A stretch of 64,000 nucleotides of DNA, taken from positions 20,703,583-20,767,582 of the forward strand of contig JAKCOZ010000008.1 in the NCBI GenBank assembly GCA_022605955.1. The letters run 5' to 3'. Shown here piece by piece: positions 11,701-26,700 of this stretch (position 1 is the first letter of the stretch; the number at the start of each line of letters is the position of its first letter). The notes under the pieces are model-generated. The model did no database searches and was not told where the DNA came from. It saw nothing but the letters and a program-made list of their open reading frames with translations. The DNA comes from Rallus limicola (Eukaryota > Chordata > Aves > Gruiformes > Rallidae). The position numbers and the translations under genes are program-made.

Positions 11701-14700
11701 GTAATTGCAATTTTATAAAATACAAATCTTAATAAAGCATCAAAAAATGCCAAAGGAGAAATCAAATGTACATGAAATAAAGGGAATTTTCTCTGCCCAA
11801 AGAAGGCAGAAACAATGCAATAGTGATGCAGAGAACAGCTTCTCTTACGACATTTATTTGCCATGTATGAGTTCATTTCATATTTAATAACTTCAAGTCA
11901 AATATAATTTGCCTGCTCTGAGAAGGGCACAACTTTGGGCACCCAATCAGTCTCTGCCCTCTAGTGTTGAGAAAGCAGATAAAACTCCTCTTAATAGTGT
12001 CACTACAAAGAAGCACGAGCTCAAGGAAAAAAGTTTTCCATTAAATATGTTCCCTGTCGATTCAGTACACAGCAGCTGGGAAAGTTTGCCTACTGTAATG
12101 CATTCCTGTGGACTACGTACCACTATTGCTGACACCCTGAACAACCAAAATAAGGCGTGGCATTTTTGAATAAGACATCAAAGGGCAATTGAATTAAATA
12201 CTGAAATGGTAAATTTTAAGATTCCAATTATGCCTATCACAGTCTAGGATTGGAATCCACTAATCCTGGGGGAAAAAAGGTAAATTTTAATAACACCATT
12301 TTTTTCTTAACCATTTGCATCCAACATTTGTAGTACCTTCACTACAAGCTCAAAAGCAGATGACACACACTATTAGAAGAATCAGATTTTCCCTGTTTCC
12401 TGCATCTCCTTCTAGAGGCAATTAAAAAAATCTGCAATCTCACCTTAAAAATTTGATCTTTTGAAAACTAGTTAATTTTAAAGCTTATTAAATTCTGAAC
12501 AAGCTAACATGCAAGCAGAGGAAAAAAAAAACATTAGTATAGCATTTGGTCCTAGTGTTGACATTTAGTCCATAAACTGTCGTGTCTTGGATACTGACAC
12601 AGTTGCATTCCTGTTCACTACATTGGTGCATTTGAAAACCTTCCTAAGTAAAAGATGAAAACAGATTTTGATCTATTGCTAGAGGTGACTGTTAAGTTTT
12701 GCTTGGCATCGAGAACTTCTTCCCAGGGAAAAACAGATTTGAAATGGAAAAATGGCACATAGGGACGAAGGGAGAAGAAAAAGATGGGGAGCTCACCTTG
12801 ACAGCAGCTTCTGAACCTCCTTCTTTAAAATCTTCATATTTCATTACTTCAGCCATAATGAATCCCTTTTCAAAATCCGTGTGAATCTTCCCTGCTGCCT
12901 GAGGAGCCTTCGTCCCTTTCTGTCAAAGGAAAGGCCGGAAGGAAATTAATTGTGTTTAAGAAGATTGATTGCAGGAAAGAGGTTTCTCCTTTTTGATATG
13001 CTTTCAGGATCTGCTGAAACTTTGTTTCGTATCAGTTAAAATGCCAGGCATACAGCTGGGTAATTCTCAATAGTGGGACATACAGACAGATGCCTTCGCC
13101 ACAGATAAACCAACCGATATTAAAGGAGGGCAGCTTTGTTTTTCCTAATAGGTATCAACAGCAGTATTGATTTTAGAAGCTACGGTTGTGTTTTGTTGTG
13201 GGATTCACTTCGATCCCTAGCTCTCCACGCAGAAAGTGAGGGAAATAAAGATTTTTAAATAACTTTAAAAATCTGAATTCCTCAAGACTTTGACTTATAT
13301 CCAAATAATTTCAATTAAGTGGTAACAGTCAATGGCAAACCACATTTGTAATCAGGACTGATTTATGGATCTTGAGCCTTACGTATTAGTTTATTTTATT
13401 TCAGAATAATTTTCGTAAGTCTGATATAGAACAAAATTAACATTCTGACCAAAATGTCAGCAATGGGATCACTGCAAAATTTAAAAAAATCACAGGCCTC
13501 TATTATAAGATAATTCAAGTTTATGCAACACAGAAGAATGCACTGTAACTGCATGCTTTAAATTACAAGGACATACATTCTGTGCACATACAAGCACGGA
13601 GAGAAATTTGAGAAATAATGGTGACCTAAAGGCTGCTTAATAAAGCATGTTAAAGTGCTAAGGAGTCTGACAGTGTAAAGCACAGTTTTTACAATAAAAG
13701 ATGTATTGGGTTAATATGGCTACTCACTGATGCTTACCTGACTACGTATCTTTGCACATTAAATCAAAGATACTTACAATCAGTCTTAAGATAAACCAGC
13801 TTTCAAATTTCTAATACAGAGCAAGCATTTCTCCTACTCTGAAACCAGCGGAGTCTCAAGATGTGCTTTTAAAAGCTATGGCAAGGATCAGAACAACAAA
13901 ACTTCTGCTTTTTTATTATTTTGGTAGCTATTTCAGGGACTCTGGCTTGCAGGGATCATGTAAAAGGAGACAAGACGAAAAGGCTAAAGAAATAAGCATG
14001 CTTTCAGGAAAATAAGTTTAATGTGCTAAAATATACACAAACATCTGTAGCAGTATTAATAAAAATATAAATTTCCTAGAAATTACGTTGATTAATGAAA
14101 ACAAATTAATTCCATTGAATGAAATTAAATACAGCACGGAAATTCACTGCCCAGGACTAAATACACTGATGCAAGAAACAGCAGCTCAGTGGCAGATTTG
14201 CACCTCCAGAACTTGATGTTTTGGTAATTTTTAAGATAAGAGTTTGTAACTACGTGCATTTCAAAATATTTTTCAATGCTAATCTTTTTATAACAAAATA
14301 TTTACATTCAAAGGCAAACCACTACAGCTCAGCTCTTACTGTCCTCTGGGAATAAATTAGTCCATCTCTATGGTTATAATCATTGTACATCAATATTCAA
14401 AATTCACAATATAATTTTTGGCATCGCGTAGGTTCCCACAAAAACACATAAAACTATCAAAATAAACTCAGTCTAAATATTAAAGTCAGTAAAAGACCTG
14501 AATTACTGCACACTGATTTTAGGTTTTTGAGCCCAACTGCATCCATGAGGAATATAATGATGTTATATTGCTTTTATTGCTGAAAATGTAATCCGAGCAA
14601 AGCAAAGGAGGAATGAACCACCCGCAACCCAAACAAACTTAGTGAATACAAAATGAAAAGCAACATCAATTTCACTGCAGACAAACCCAGTCACACAGAT

Positions 14701-17700
14701 TAAGCAAGCACAATACTGGTACGTCTTATCTCTGACCACAGGAGGAGGGTAGACAGATTCTACAGGATGAAGAAATTCAGACTATGTAATAGGCAGAATC
14801 AATTGTTACCTGCCTCAATCAATGCAGCTCCACTTTCACTGTTCAGCAGCTCACAAATAATTAAAGTTATCCTGGACAAAAACCTCATCTGTAATGACTA
14901 GCTAACCGCCACCATGACAAACTTCAAAGTCAGTGATATCAATCTGAATTCAATAGTGTGGAACTGGATATAGCTGATGAATAAGTATGAATCTTACCCT
15001 GATGGTCCATGCACGCACTTCATCTGGGCCTGCAGTGAAAAAGTATTCTAGTTGGAGTGCTGCATATCCAGCCTTAATGATCTTTGCTAAAGCACTGAGA
15101 AAAAATAGGAAAAAAAAAAAAGGATCCAATCCATTCAACATATACACATAAAACAGCTAAATGCCCCAAGTAATCAATTTACATGGAAAGATATGGCGTA
15201 TTTTGAAGACACTGGGTCTACTTTGACACACAGTAATAATCACAGTAGCCTTTTCCTTTGAACTCTCTTCAGAACAAGTACTTTTTACTGCAGCATCACA
15301 AAGACAGTATTTTGATTTGTTTATTCTCACAGGATACAGAAATATGGGATAAATTTAAATCACCCTATCAGAGAGCACTTTGGGTCTCATGCAGTTTTCA
15401 GGACTCCGGGTCATGAAGCATAACTGTTTGACTGAAATTCAATATTGGAACAATTTATTACAGTTCTTCAGAAAAATTATGGCAAAATTTTCTCTACCGT
15501 CCCTACTCCCCATGGATGACGAAACAGTTTTGGTGATCATTCCTTCTCAAAAATATACATAACTAATACCTATGTTATAATTAAAACACTGTACAGAGAT
15601 GACAGATGACAGTTAAAAACTTAATTTAAAATAAATCTTTTCACTCTGTCTCATGGTAAAGAAAGGAGAAGATTCTCTCTTTATAATGGTAATTACTCTG
15701 TCATTTATTATTCTATCAGCGCAAGCAATTAAATTACTGCAAGGAAATAGTTGATAATAAAGTGTAGGGAAAATGAATGCTAATTAACCTTTGTGTCATG
15801 TTCTCTTCCAGATACTTCTGTTTCTCTTCAGCACTCATATCTTGCAACTTGAGTTCCAAGGCCCCACTAAAAGGAATGACCAAAGCACCCGGGTCGTGCT
15901 TGTCCACCCACTCTTTAATTTTTATCAACCTGTAGACAACAAAGGGCACAACATTATCTTGTAGTGCATGCATGGCTGTACCACATTCATTATTATCAAG
16001 TAGCACATACATATTCATAAGAATTGCACGGTTTTATGATGCCATCTTTTTGTGTATTGCTTTCCAAGGTCAAGGCATTAACAGGCAGCAATTGCTTCAG
16101 GTGTACTCCATTAACATTTCACTGTTTCTTGGTTTCTGTTTGGCATTTAATCTGTCAGAAATAGGCACAATTTGAGACAATAACTAGGTTTTTGGTAGAG
16201 GTTAAATATGTGCAATCTAAAATGCTAACTGAATAAAACTTTGCGGATCTGTGGACATTCATTTTTTCTGAGACTTGCAAGAGTGAGGTTTATCAGATGT
16301 GCTCAAAAAGGGGAAGAAGGGGGGGTCTTCAGTTTTTCCTTTTTTGTTTTTTTTAAAAAAAGCATTTCAGTGTCTAGGGCAGCTGATACGAGCAGGCAGA
16401 GAAGAACACTATGCTCTATAAAGCAGCACCCTGCTTTTTCTGCCTATTGATTTTGGAGCATGCCATAGCTAATGAATACAGGGTTGGGTTTCTAACTAGT
16501 TTTTCCCCACCTTTGTACTGTCTCCCCAGGAACAAATCTTCTAGATATTATACTATTATTATTTTGTAAAGGAATCAAATTTCCTACTTCTCCTCATCTT
16601 CAATAACTGGCAGCATCAGCAATAGCTTGCTGTACATCCATTTATTCAGTTGAATGACACTACAGTGTAGAGCTGCAGATTTATGGCACTAGCTTTTGAA
16701 TGTTCACTACCCTACCAAAATTAATAAAAGCCTTTGCAGCAATGGCTGGTTGTTTAAACAATCTTTAAGCACGAGTATCACATTCATGACCACAAATATG
16801 ATTTATTTCGACTTTAAGGGAGGCACTCATGGATTACCTGTGGGGAGTTCGATGTTGTTTATAGGGCACTACTCCTGAACAGGTATGAATGGTAAGAACG
16901 ACAACTCTGTGTGCTTAGCAAGAAAATCCAGGAGGTATGGGAATATTTCCTGTGCACTACGACACAAAGTACAAAATACAGTACTTTGGGTGCCGTAGAT
17001 GTTTCAGACCTGAAGCACCCACCATACAGCACAGGGTTTTATGCTTGCTGAGTTCTTTTTCTTAGTTCCAGCTAATCTCCAAGATTTAGAGTAAGGTTTT
17101 AACTGTTATTATACTAAAGTGCTTTGAAACTGTGGCCTGCAAACCTTTAAATAATCAATGCAAATGTCACTTCAGAAAAAAAAAAAAAAAAAGAACTGAA
17201 CTACAAGTTCATCAACACACATTTGTCAAAGAAAATAGCAGGGGATCAGAGCTATTATGAGATTAAGTGCATGGCCCACTGAGTAGGGGTTTAGATGGGA
17301 CAAAGAATATAAAAGTTCACTCAATAGTTTTCACACGTTTGTTATATAAGGCTGGTCTTCTATCATTTACTTATATAAATACCCCATCAGTAGTTTTCAA
17401 TCCTCATTATACTATTTTTTTTTACCTCCTATTATCCAATGAAAATACAGCCTAGTATCAAGGACTGATACTGAAAAGCTCTTCTGAACAGAAAATCACA
17501 ATTAAGGTGTGTTTCTGAATGTGACATGTGACATTTAACAGCACTTCTAAAACTGATATTTGTAGTTAACTAATTTTTTTTTGGCTAACAAACTGGCTTT
17601 CAAAGTTCATAGTTTATGAATGCCAGCCTTTTACAGAAAATGTATCTAGAAATGGATCTGTATTCATAAGTGTACTTCAACATCTGTGTATAATTTTCTA

Positions 17701-20700
17701 TTTTTTTAAAGAAAGTATCTAACATCGCTCTCTGGACTAATTAAATAACATACCAAGTGAAAGACAGGACCAGACATGCTAACTTGAAAAAGTGAAATGA
17801 GCGTGAAAGTAGTGTCAAAAATTGGATTGGAATTGTGTTTGGTAAATATGGTCATCGTAACTAATAAACTAAGAACTATTGTGGAACAACAAGATAAGAA
17901 ATAATTACTTTGGCTAAAACACCAATTCAGAATAATAATAGTCTTAGACTGTCATTTTAACAGCTTTTCTATTGAGTCCTTAGAGGGATTATTTGCATTC
18001 CTCAGGTATTCTATTGTACAATTCAGATGAATAAAGACTTACAAATCATTCCTCTACCGCCAGTGTGAGACTTTGATCCAGTGAATACACCATTGTACCT
18101 TAACTATAATTGGCAAAAAACCTGACAGTGTAGAGCATCACAAGCTTAATAACAAAGGAGAATATCTCAAAGTGTTGACAGATGATCTTCATAATGCAGG
18201 AGCAGAGCTGGTACATTTTAGCAATAAATGAGCACTGAGGTCTAAAGGTCTCTGAAGTGACTGACATCAGACCTGCTACAGCCTCACTAAAAGAATCCGG
18301 TACTGCATCCCACTCTGTACAGACAGTTGGGTTCTCTGCCTGAGTCTTTCACTTTCGTGACTTTCAATGTCACGGGAATTACTAAAAAGTACCAAGGAAT
18401 TCCCCTAATGGCAATCAAAATAAAGAAAACAAAACAAAGTAAATACTCAAATATAAATAATACTGGTAATACAGATATATTTCTAAATTATTTCTTCCCC
18501 AAAGCAAAAATGCTGGACTAATACCCAATAAAGTATTCCACAAGTTGCTTTCCTGTTGGGGATAACCAAGTGTGTCAAACAGAACAAAATTACCTTAACA
18601 AATGGTAACAATTAATGTCAAAGTCTGTTTTGTCTGAGCACATAATTTTTCCATGGCAGCGCTGTGTGTCTGTAAAAAGACAGCATTAGTACACACATTT
18701 TGGCCTTTGTTAAGATAGGCAAATCCTGGAGTATCTCTCCATTATTTCATGCTCTATTTGATAATGAATGATGAGAAGTATTGGATTTTAGGCTGAGAGA
18801 AAAGACTATTAACGCTTAAAAAAAAATTCAATTTAAGAAAAAAATCCACTAAAACATAACAAAATAAAAAGTGTAAAAACATAAACCTCAACCAATGAAT
18901 CAGAAGAACTGGCAGAACCAATATCCATGACTAAAAACCTGAAACTACTCGAAAAAACAAGAAAGTGCTCAAAATGAAAAACCTTGACAAAGTAAACCGA
19001 AAACAATGTACTTGCTAAAAGCAATTAAAAATACTCTTTTTCCTAATTAGGTTTCTAAATATGCTGTTATTAGTAAAGTTAAAATTAAATTCTGATTATA
19101 AAATATAGAGTGGACAGAAGAAAGGCTTGAACCTTCCTCCCTGCAGAGGTGGCTTGGTTCTTCCCTCAATGTGGCTCCATGGAGAGGAGGAGTATGGCAA
19201 CAGCAGCTACAGAAGGTTCCTGCATTGACATTAAATTCTATTCACCATAAATGGACAAAATAGCCTTTCTGGGAAAAAATACAGACCCCCAGACAGCAAG
19301 ATAACCATTCATTCTGTGATAGCAAAAAGAAAATTCTAAATAAAAGTTTAAATGAAAACTCAATTTAGAAGACAACTGTGTAAAAACCTGACACAAGAAC
19401 CAAACCAAGACAAGAACAAAACCAGATCTCAACAACCTGCAAGTGAAGGCAGCAACCCAAAATTCTGACAAGGGAAAATGGTGAAGAGGAGTTAAGATGC
19501 TCACTTCCACCTAACACACTGCTGGCTGGCTGAGATAAGGAAGGACAAATGTCAGCATATCTACTACTAAAGTCAGAAAAGATGTGAAGACCACGACGTT
19601 TTCTTGCCACTACTAGATGCCAAAATTGGATAATGGGATCATTTCAGGGCAGTCCAGTTTTTAACATTGCATCAGCCTGACAAGGAAAAAATAAATGAAA
19701 GCAACCATTGACTTCACGTGCAGAAGGTTCAGGACAACTACCAGGGTTAACTCCTGATATTAAATCAGGGTGCAGAACAGACCCTGGAGAAAGGTTTAAG
19801 AATGAGGGCTCTCACTGAGAAGGCCAATACACAAAGAGGACCAGAGAGGAGAGCTGTGCAGAAGGGAGCGCCTTCCCTTTAAAATGCTGATGGTTCCTGA
19901 GGAAGAAAAAACCAAAACCTGCAGACAACCAAAATATGGAGTATAAAAGTTGCAGAACATACATTAACTACAAATCAATATTTGACAATTTCACGTGAGA
20001 GATCCAGCTGGGAACAGAGACAGAGTTCACATGGAAATCAGAAGCAGTGATGGAAGAGAGAAGCTGCAGAAAGAACTTAAGCTCAGTGGACACCTGCAAG
20101 ACAAGATGATCTGAAAAACTGACCCCTGAGAAGAAAGGTGGTTTGTGAAAGCATGCTTTTGTCAAGCAAGACCAAAAAATCCCCCAACTCACTCATGGAC
20201 GAGGAAACAATTGTTTTTCTGTTCTACACCTAAATTACAAGTGGAAATCAGGAGAAACAAAACAGCATGGCAGGGAAGAAGAAAATACTAGGCAGCACCA
20301 CAAAAAGGAAAGAAATGAATGCAGATAATGAGATAAGATCAAAGTGAGTGATCAAAAAGTACAAGAGTCTGAAAAGATGATCTAGAGATAGGAGTGAGAG
20401 CAAGAGGAGGTAGCAATTCCAACAGGCTCTTCTCCTTGGCAGTTCTGAGCAAGCCCAGATCTTCAAAACCTTCCAGACTCAATCTGTTTAGTGCTTTATT
20501 CCTCTCTCTTGAAAAGTTTTTTGTATGTGCAGCCTAAACCACCTTTAACTCCGCTTAAATAAGGTAGATTAACTGAACCCATACGCTTTGGACTAGGAAG
20601 ACACACTTCCTATTGCTTTACAGCAGTGTTTTACATACCTAAAACCCAAGCTCTGTCTTTTTTTTTTGAGTTTTCTTTGTAAACCCCACATTATGTCTAA

Positions 20701-23700
20701 CTTGAACCTTTTTCTGGACTCTCCAATTGGTCTAAAAGTTCTGGAAGCACACAGTACCTAACGCACTCCTCAGAGTTCTCAATAATAATAATGCCTTATA
20801 AACATTAAAAATAGCTAAGGGATTAACTCACATGTTTTTCAGGTGACTCTTGTTTATAAAACCCAGTATAGCATTTGATTTTTTGCAACAGTGCTGCAAC
20901 ATTACCTCATGCTCAGCCTATAACTTACTGTATGACCCTGCTTGACTAGTTATTCTTAATACTGTATTTGCATAGTTGATTAATCCTGCATAAAATCCGA
21001 GTCGGAAGTTGCACCCCAGCTCTTTTTTTCCTAATAATTTCTTCTCTTTCTTGAGATGCTCCTAAATTCTAATTTTGTTCTATACATACATGGACATCTC
21101 CTAGTTTGGGGTCATCCACAGATTTAACAAGAATGCTCATCATCCCGCTCATTAATGGAAGTACCTAACATATTCAACTGGCAGCCGCTTCTGCACATCT
21201 CATAATGAGACATTCTTCCACCTGGAAAGTGAACCACTGATAACTGTGCTCTGTGCATTATCTTCCAACCAGTCTTACACACACTCAACTTCCAGTAGTT
21301 TCCATCTAGCCAGTGTTTCCCATCTTGTTTATGAGAATGTTGTAAGGCATGAAAACCTTTAAAGGCTTAATATAAATCCCAACAGATAGCAATTTTTTTC
21401 AGAATATGCAAACCCATTAAATTTATCACAAAGTATCAGAGTCATTTGACCATTCAGACAATTAATATCCAATATGAATTTGTTAAGACAACTGGGTTGC
21501 TTCTACATGATTATAAACAGTTGTATTGTTCCAACATTTTCCTTGAAATTCAAGGAAAAGTAATTGATTTTAAAATGTCTTATTTCTTCTTTGTGTCTTT
21601 CTTTTGTCTTGTGGATAATGTGTGAGGCTTCACAAATTATCTAAAAGAATTATGAATTAGGCACAATGGTTTTTTTTTTCCCCCCAGGTCCCAAAACATT
21701 CTACTGTGAGTACCACTTGGTTTAGTTCATTTGGTGGGGTGGGAGAGTTCTTATTCACCATTCCTAGATGGCCAGGAGGAACACAGCAATCCTTAGATAC
21801 CAAAAGACTCTTTCCCACCCCCATCCCTCACCTGCAAATACTTTCTAGCAATATTTCAGAACAAAAGCACTGCCTCCACACACTGGGCTGCTCCTTGGTC
21901 AGAAGCCTCCTTTCAGCCTCTCTAGACAAGAGCTTCAGGAACTCAGAACTTCATTTATCCTCTGCATCCTGAATGCTTTAAGTTCCTCTATACCTCCCTG
22001 ACAAGAGACCGATGGAGAGAACTTATCTCCTGCATTAGATGTCACTCACATCTCCAACACAGATTGACTTGAGTCTTGAAGGATGCTGTGGAATAGTCCT
22101 TAAAATTCTTTACCACAACATTTTTGGGACTTATGACACATCCCATGATCTCAGGAAGTTTATGACAGAATATGTGCATAAATATTTCATTCTACCAGAT
22201 CTGGAATTTACCCTTTTTAGATTCCTTATCATTTCAACTGGTGCTGTATGAAGAAAAGAAGAATAGAAGTTCACAACAGAATGGAAGATCAACACTGTCA
22301 TTTGCCATTTATTATAGATGGGTTTATAACTTTCCTTAACATTTTCCTTTGAAATATAAGTAATCCCAGGCTCTCTGCCTCATGTGTGTCAAAGCAAGTT
22401 TTTCCAGGTCCTTGATCTCTATCATGGCCATTATCTTAAATCCCCTATAATTCTGCAAAATCATTTGTTCAATGGGGTGACCAATATTGCACCTACTATT
22501 TTAGTTCATTTTGCATCCCAGATTCAAAAGAAACATTTTCATTATCTGGACATGAGCTTCTCATCCCACTCCTTATTCATCCAAGATGTTACACTTGCTT
22601 TTCTGCTACCAGCTGCAGTGACCTTAGCATACTCGGGCTGTTCATCACCTGCAAGTGACCTGCAAGCATACTCAGGCTGTTCATCACCAAAAATAACCTG
22701 GCAAAAAGCAGTTTGGGAAGGGATGGAGAATTTATTTCTTTCATATCACCCTTCCACACCCTTTCTTTTAAGATGGGCCAGTTCATTCCCATGTATCCTT
22801 ACTACTGGCTGTTCCAGTATAACTGAAGGGCAGTGAAGGAGCAGGGGAAGTCTGCTAAGGATTTAAGTGCCTTCAGTTAACCCACCACCCAAAGAACAGA
22901 CATGCCACGAAGCCAAGTTCAATCAGGAATGTTGATGTTTATTATTGGAGAATGCTTCTACATGGCACAACTCCTGAGTAAAAATTATCCTGTACAATAT
23001 CACTCAGATTCTTCAAGGCAGAAAACAGTATTAGTTGACCAGCGAGGGAAAAAAGGCAATGTTCTGGAAATTCATATGAAAGCACTTCATGCCCTCAAGA
23101 TGTAACTCTGATAACAAGTTATCTTAACATAATATGGCAGTAGTATACAGCTCTCCATTTGTCTGGCCTAGAAAGCTACCTGGAGATGTTTGCTATTTAA
23201 TGGTATGGTAGAAATACATAAGGAAATAACATTTCAATTCAACATCATACTACTGACTGCTTTTTGAACATATTTCTTAGAAAGATTTGGCTTAACTGAC
23301 ATGAAATTTGTTTGGCTCTTTTGGGTTTGCAAGATGTTGGAACTGTGAAAGCAATAATAGCAGTAAACACGACATTACTCGTAAATCAAGTATAGACGTA
23401 GTTAATGGACAGAATACTTTTATGACTAGAAGAAACACAGCATGCATAACAGAAAAATCAAGTTGATGACCTATAACCAGGTTTGAAGTAAAAAATATCA
23501 CAATGGTAGAAAGACAGAGAGAAAGCTAAAATAATCCAGAATTACTTTCTGTGCTAATCTATATAGAGCTCCCAGGAAAAAAAGCTTTTTCAGGAATCTA
23601 CACAGCAAATTCTACAAAAACATCTAACAAAAGGTCCTTCAGGGTTACCCTATTTTAAACATTTCTAAGAGAAGCATCATTCATGAAGAATAAAAACTTC

Positions 23701-26700
23701 CTAAAACATTAGTTTCTTATATAATTTTCAATACTTCAATAAAATCTCTCCATCCAAACTGCGGTCCCCATTAAAGCAATCCAAACCAATTATGACTTAA
23801 ATAATAATAATAATAACGAAAACAGTATTACACTGCTGCTGTAGCACTTGCTGGTACGTGAAAGGCTTACAGACTCTGGTTCTCCTTGGTCTGCCAATTC
23901 CGAAAATTAATTCTGTCTTAACTCAAGAAAAAGAAAAAAGAAAAAGATGCTATGGCTGTTGCTGTCAGCAAAGCTCAAGCAGAGTCAGGACTGAACCACT
24001 GACGAAAATGCGTAACAATGGAGATGGCAACGGATCGTGCACATTGCGTCTCAGTTACAGGCGTCACAGGCTCCACTTGCAGCACACACACATTGGACAG
24101 AAAAGATGCCTTTGGAAAGCCACATCTTATTGTTCTCTCTGCTATCATTTCTAAAATGCAGTTTTGAAAGGCTATCTTGAACAAAATAATTTAACAAAAG
24201 CCCTTCCATAAATTACAGCGGAAGCAACAAATCTCAGTCATGAGACTTACGTGCAAAGTGATGATGACTGAGATACTACTACAGATCAAGTAGGAAGAGT
24301 CCCATTCCACAGTCAGGCTTACTGATAATCCTTATTCAATAGTCATCAGTTTAATGATAATTTCAACTTTTACTTTTTGACAGGAGTTCTTATGTCACAA
24401 ACTATATTCTTAAGGGTCCTGTACAAAAAGAGCAGGACAACTCGTATCAGCATCATTAGGGAAAAGTCTCAACTATGTAATTCCATAAAAAACCTGTAAA
24501 CCACACATAGATAGACTATTGATCAAAAAAACAGGCAATGCCTTAACATGCAAAACTTTACATGAAATGCACAATGGGCAAAACTGTTTTAAATTTATAT
24601 TCTTCTTCTACGTACTGTGCATGCAGGCAAATACAAAAGCATACTCCCCAACAAAACATATGACCTACACAGAACTCCTGGTGTAATTAAATACATACTA
24701 ACAACATGTGAAATAAGATGCTATAAAGAGGAATTGGAAATATATTCCACCAGTGCTAAGTAAAAATTCTGCACTGAGCAACATGCATGCAGACTACAAC
24801 TTTGGCTTTTACTAATGTCACACAACAACATAATGAAACCTAAACAAACTGGGGCAGAACACTCTTCCCCACACACTTGTCTTAATGAAATATCCTCTCC
24901 TGCTCACACATGATAGAGGGAGACACCTTCCTCACTTCTCCAGAATTAGTCTGCGTGATGCTAATTGCACAGCCTCTCCAGACCACAGAACTCAAACGAA
25001 TGCTCTCTTCCTCCCTTCATCAGCTGTTAAAAACTATGCAAGTATTACAATTGCAGGAGTCAAATATTACCACAATAAGTGCATCAGATTTAAAATATTA
25101 ACTCCTGCTTATTTCCTTCGTCCCCTTGGACCATTACCAAGTACTAACATTCGGTAATAGCATGATACTGTGATTGACAATTAAGACACAATTTTAACAA
25201 GATTGGTAATAAGAAACATAGAATCTAGTGATACTGGACTAAGATGGGGAGGGAGGTTGATTAAAAGATCCAACTTATTACTAGACTGGAATATGCTGCT
25301 CGCTACTCAATAACTCAGAAGTAACTTTGATATTTATCCAGAGAAAGAGCCTCATTGAAGCTCTCAACATGACAATGAAGTTATTTAGTTGAATGGTTAA
25401 TATGCCAGCTACAGCAACTCAAAGACTACAAGGCTCAATTTCAGACACCTGACTTAGATACCTAATCTCATTCTGCTCCCTATACAGTTAATGAAGCAGG
25501 AGGCTCTAGCCAGGGCAATTCAGAGCATTTAAATTAGGGTTCCTGGTCTCACTTTCTCCTTAAAGCATCTTCCCTCTCCCCTTTCCATAGGTTGCTTTAG
25601 GCACTTAAGGTCAGGGTTAGTTTCTTAAGATGCTTATGTAAAATTACGTGGTGCGCCTCAGTCTTACCTCCTGCTGATATATTCCCCCAAAATAGTGTCT
25701 AATAAATACAACAGCACATGCCGTTCTGTCACATGAACATGTCCATGTTCGAGTAAAACACTAAATGAGTTCAGGATTTCCACAGAGTGCAGACATGCCT
25801 TGTATGGAATGCACTTCACTAATTTGAAAAGCTGTCACAAAAATGTTCAATTCTACAGACACAGTCTGTTTACCTGTCTAAGCTATGGTGAAATGAAAGA
25901 ATTTCACAATATCTGAATCATCTACTAAAACATACTTGTCCTAGGGGAACACTAACTTCGATTTTTTTCAGAAGCAGAATTCTGTATTTGGATCAGTGTC
26001 TGAAATTACGCTCCGTTTATCTGATGGACTGTAAAGGATCTGTTAGACACGACGATTTTTATGGCTGAAAATAGAATGACGAAGTACATTTCTATCAGAA
26101 ACAAATACTCTTATTCTGTGGGTGGATGTGTACAAAACATTTTCATTTAGAAACACAAAAATAAAATTTTATGTACTATAAAACTACTAATTCACCTATC
26201 TTCATTTCCTCCTCAATTACGGAATTAGGATGCATTCAACGCCCCCAGCAATTTTACAAAAATTGACTGAAAAATTCGACCTTGAAGTTACAACACCCTG
26301 TGGTATGTTTTACCCTTACAAACACTAACAACAGGAGGATCAAAAAGCCAAACCTAAAACACAAGGTACTTTAATTTGCATGACTTGGCCCAGAAACCGT
26401 TCCTCAACGGAAAGTCAGAACGTAAGCCCCAAAACACACAAACTCACGCTCAGTCTCTTCTGAGCAAAGCAAAGGCTCCATGTGTGATGGCATGCATGAT
26501 AGTTGTCAACATAAATGAAAATGTTCATGAATAAAAAACAGGCTGTATAAAGAGCTAATTATAATATTACTATCAATTGCTAGCTTGCGCTTGCAAATCT
26601 TTCATATCATATAAATGCATTGTTTTTGACATTTCTCTGTGGCTAAACATCACATCATTTCACTTTTTCAAAGTAGAATATCTTGTGCATATTTGAACCA

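Noticed and set aside
15734..16018. 94-codon minus-strand ORF around the SGALE exon
   Set aside because: Only 15789-15929 is exon; the extra residues on both sides are intron translated past clear splice sites.
19238..19610. Two overlapping minus-strand ORFs near 19.2-19.6 kb
   Set aside because: Low-complexity hydrophobic translations from A-rich plus-strand sequence; no domain, splice or conservation evidence.
20985..20992. GATTAATC as a special regulatory word
   Set aside because: It also occurs inside a CR1 remnant here, and an 8-mer of this composition is expected about once or more in 64 kb, so the word alone is not significant.
22384..22836. 150-codon plus-strand ORF
   Set aside because: It runs antisense through a decayed CR1 fragment and includes a local duplication; the translation has no known protein features.
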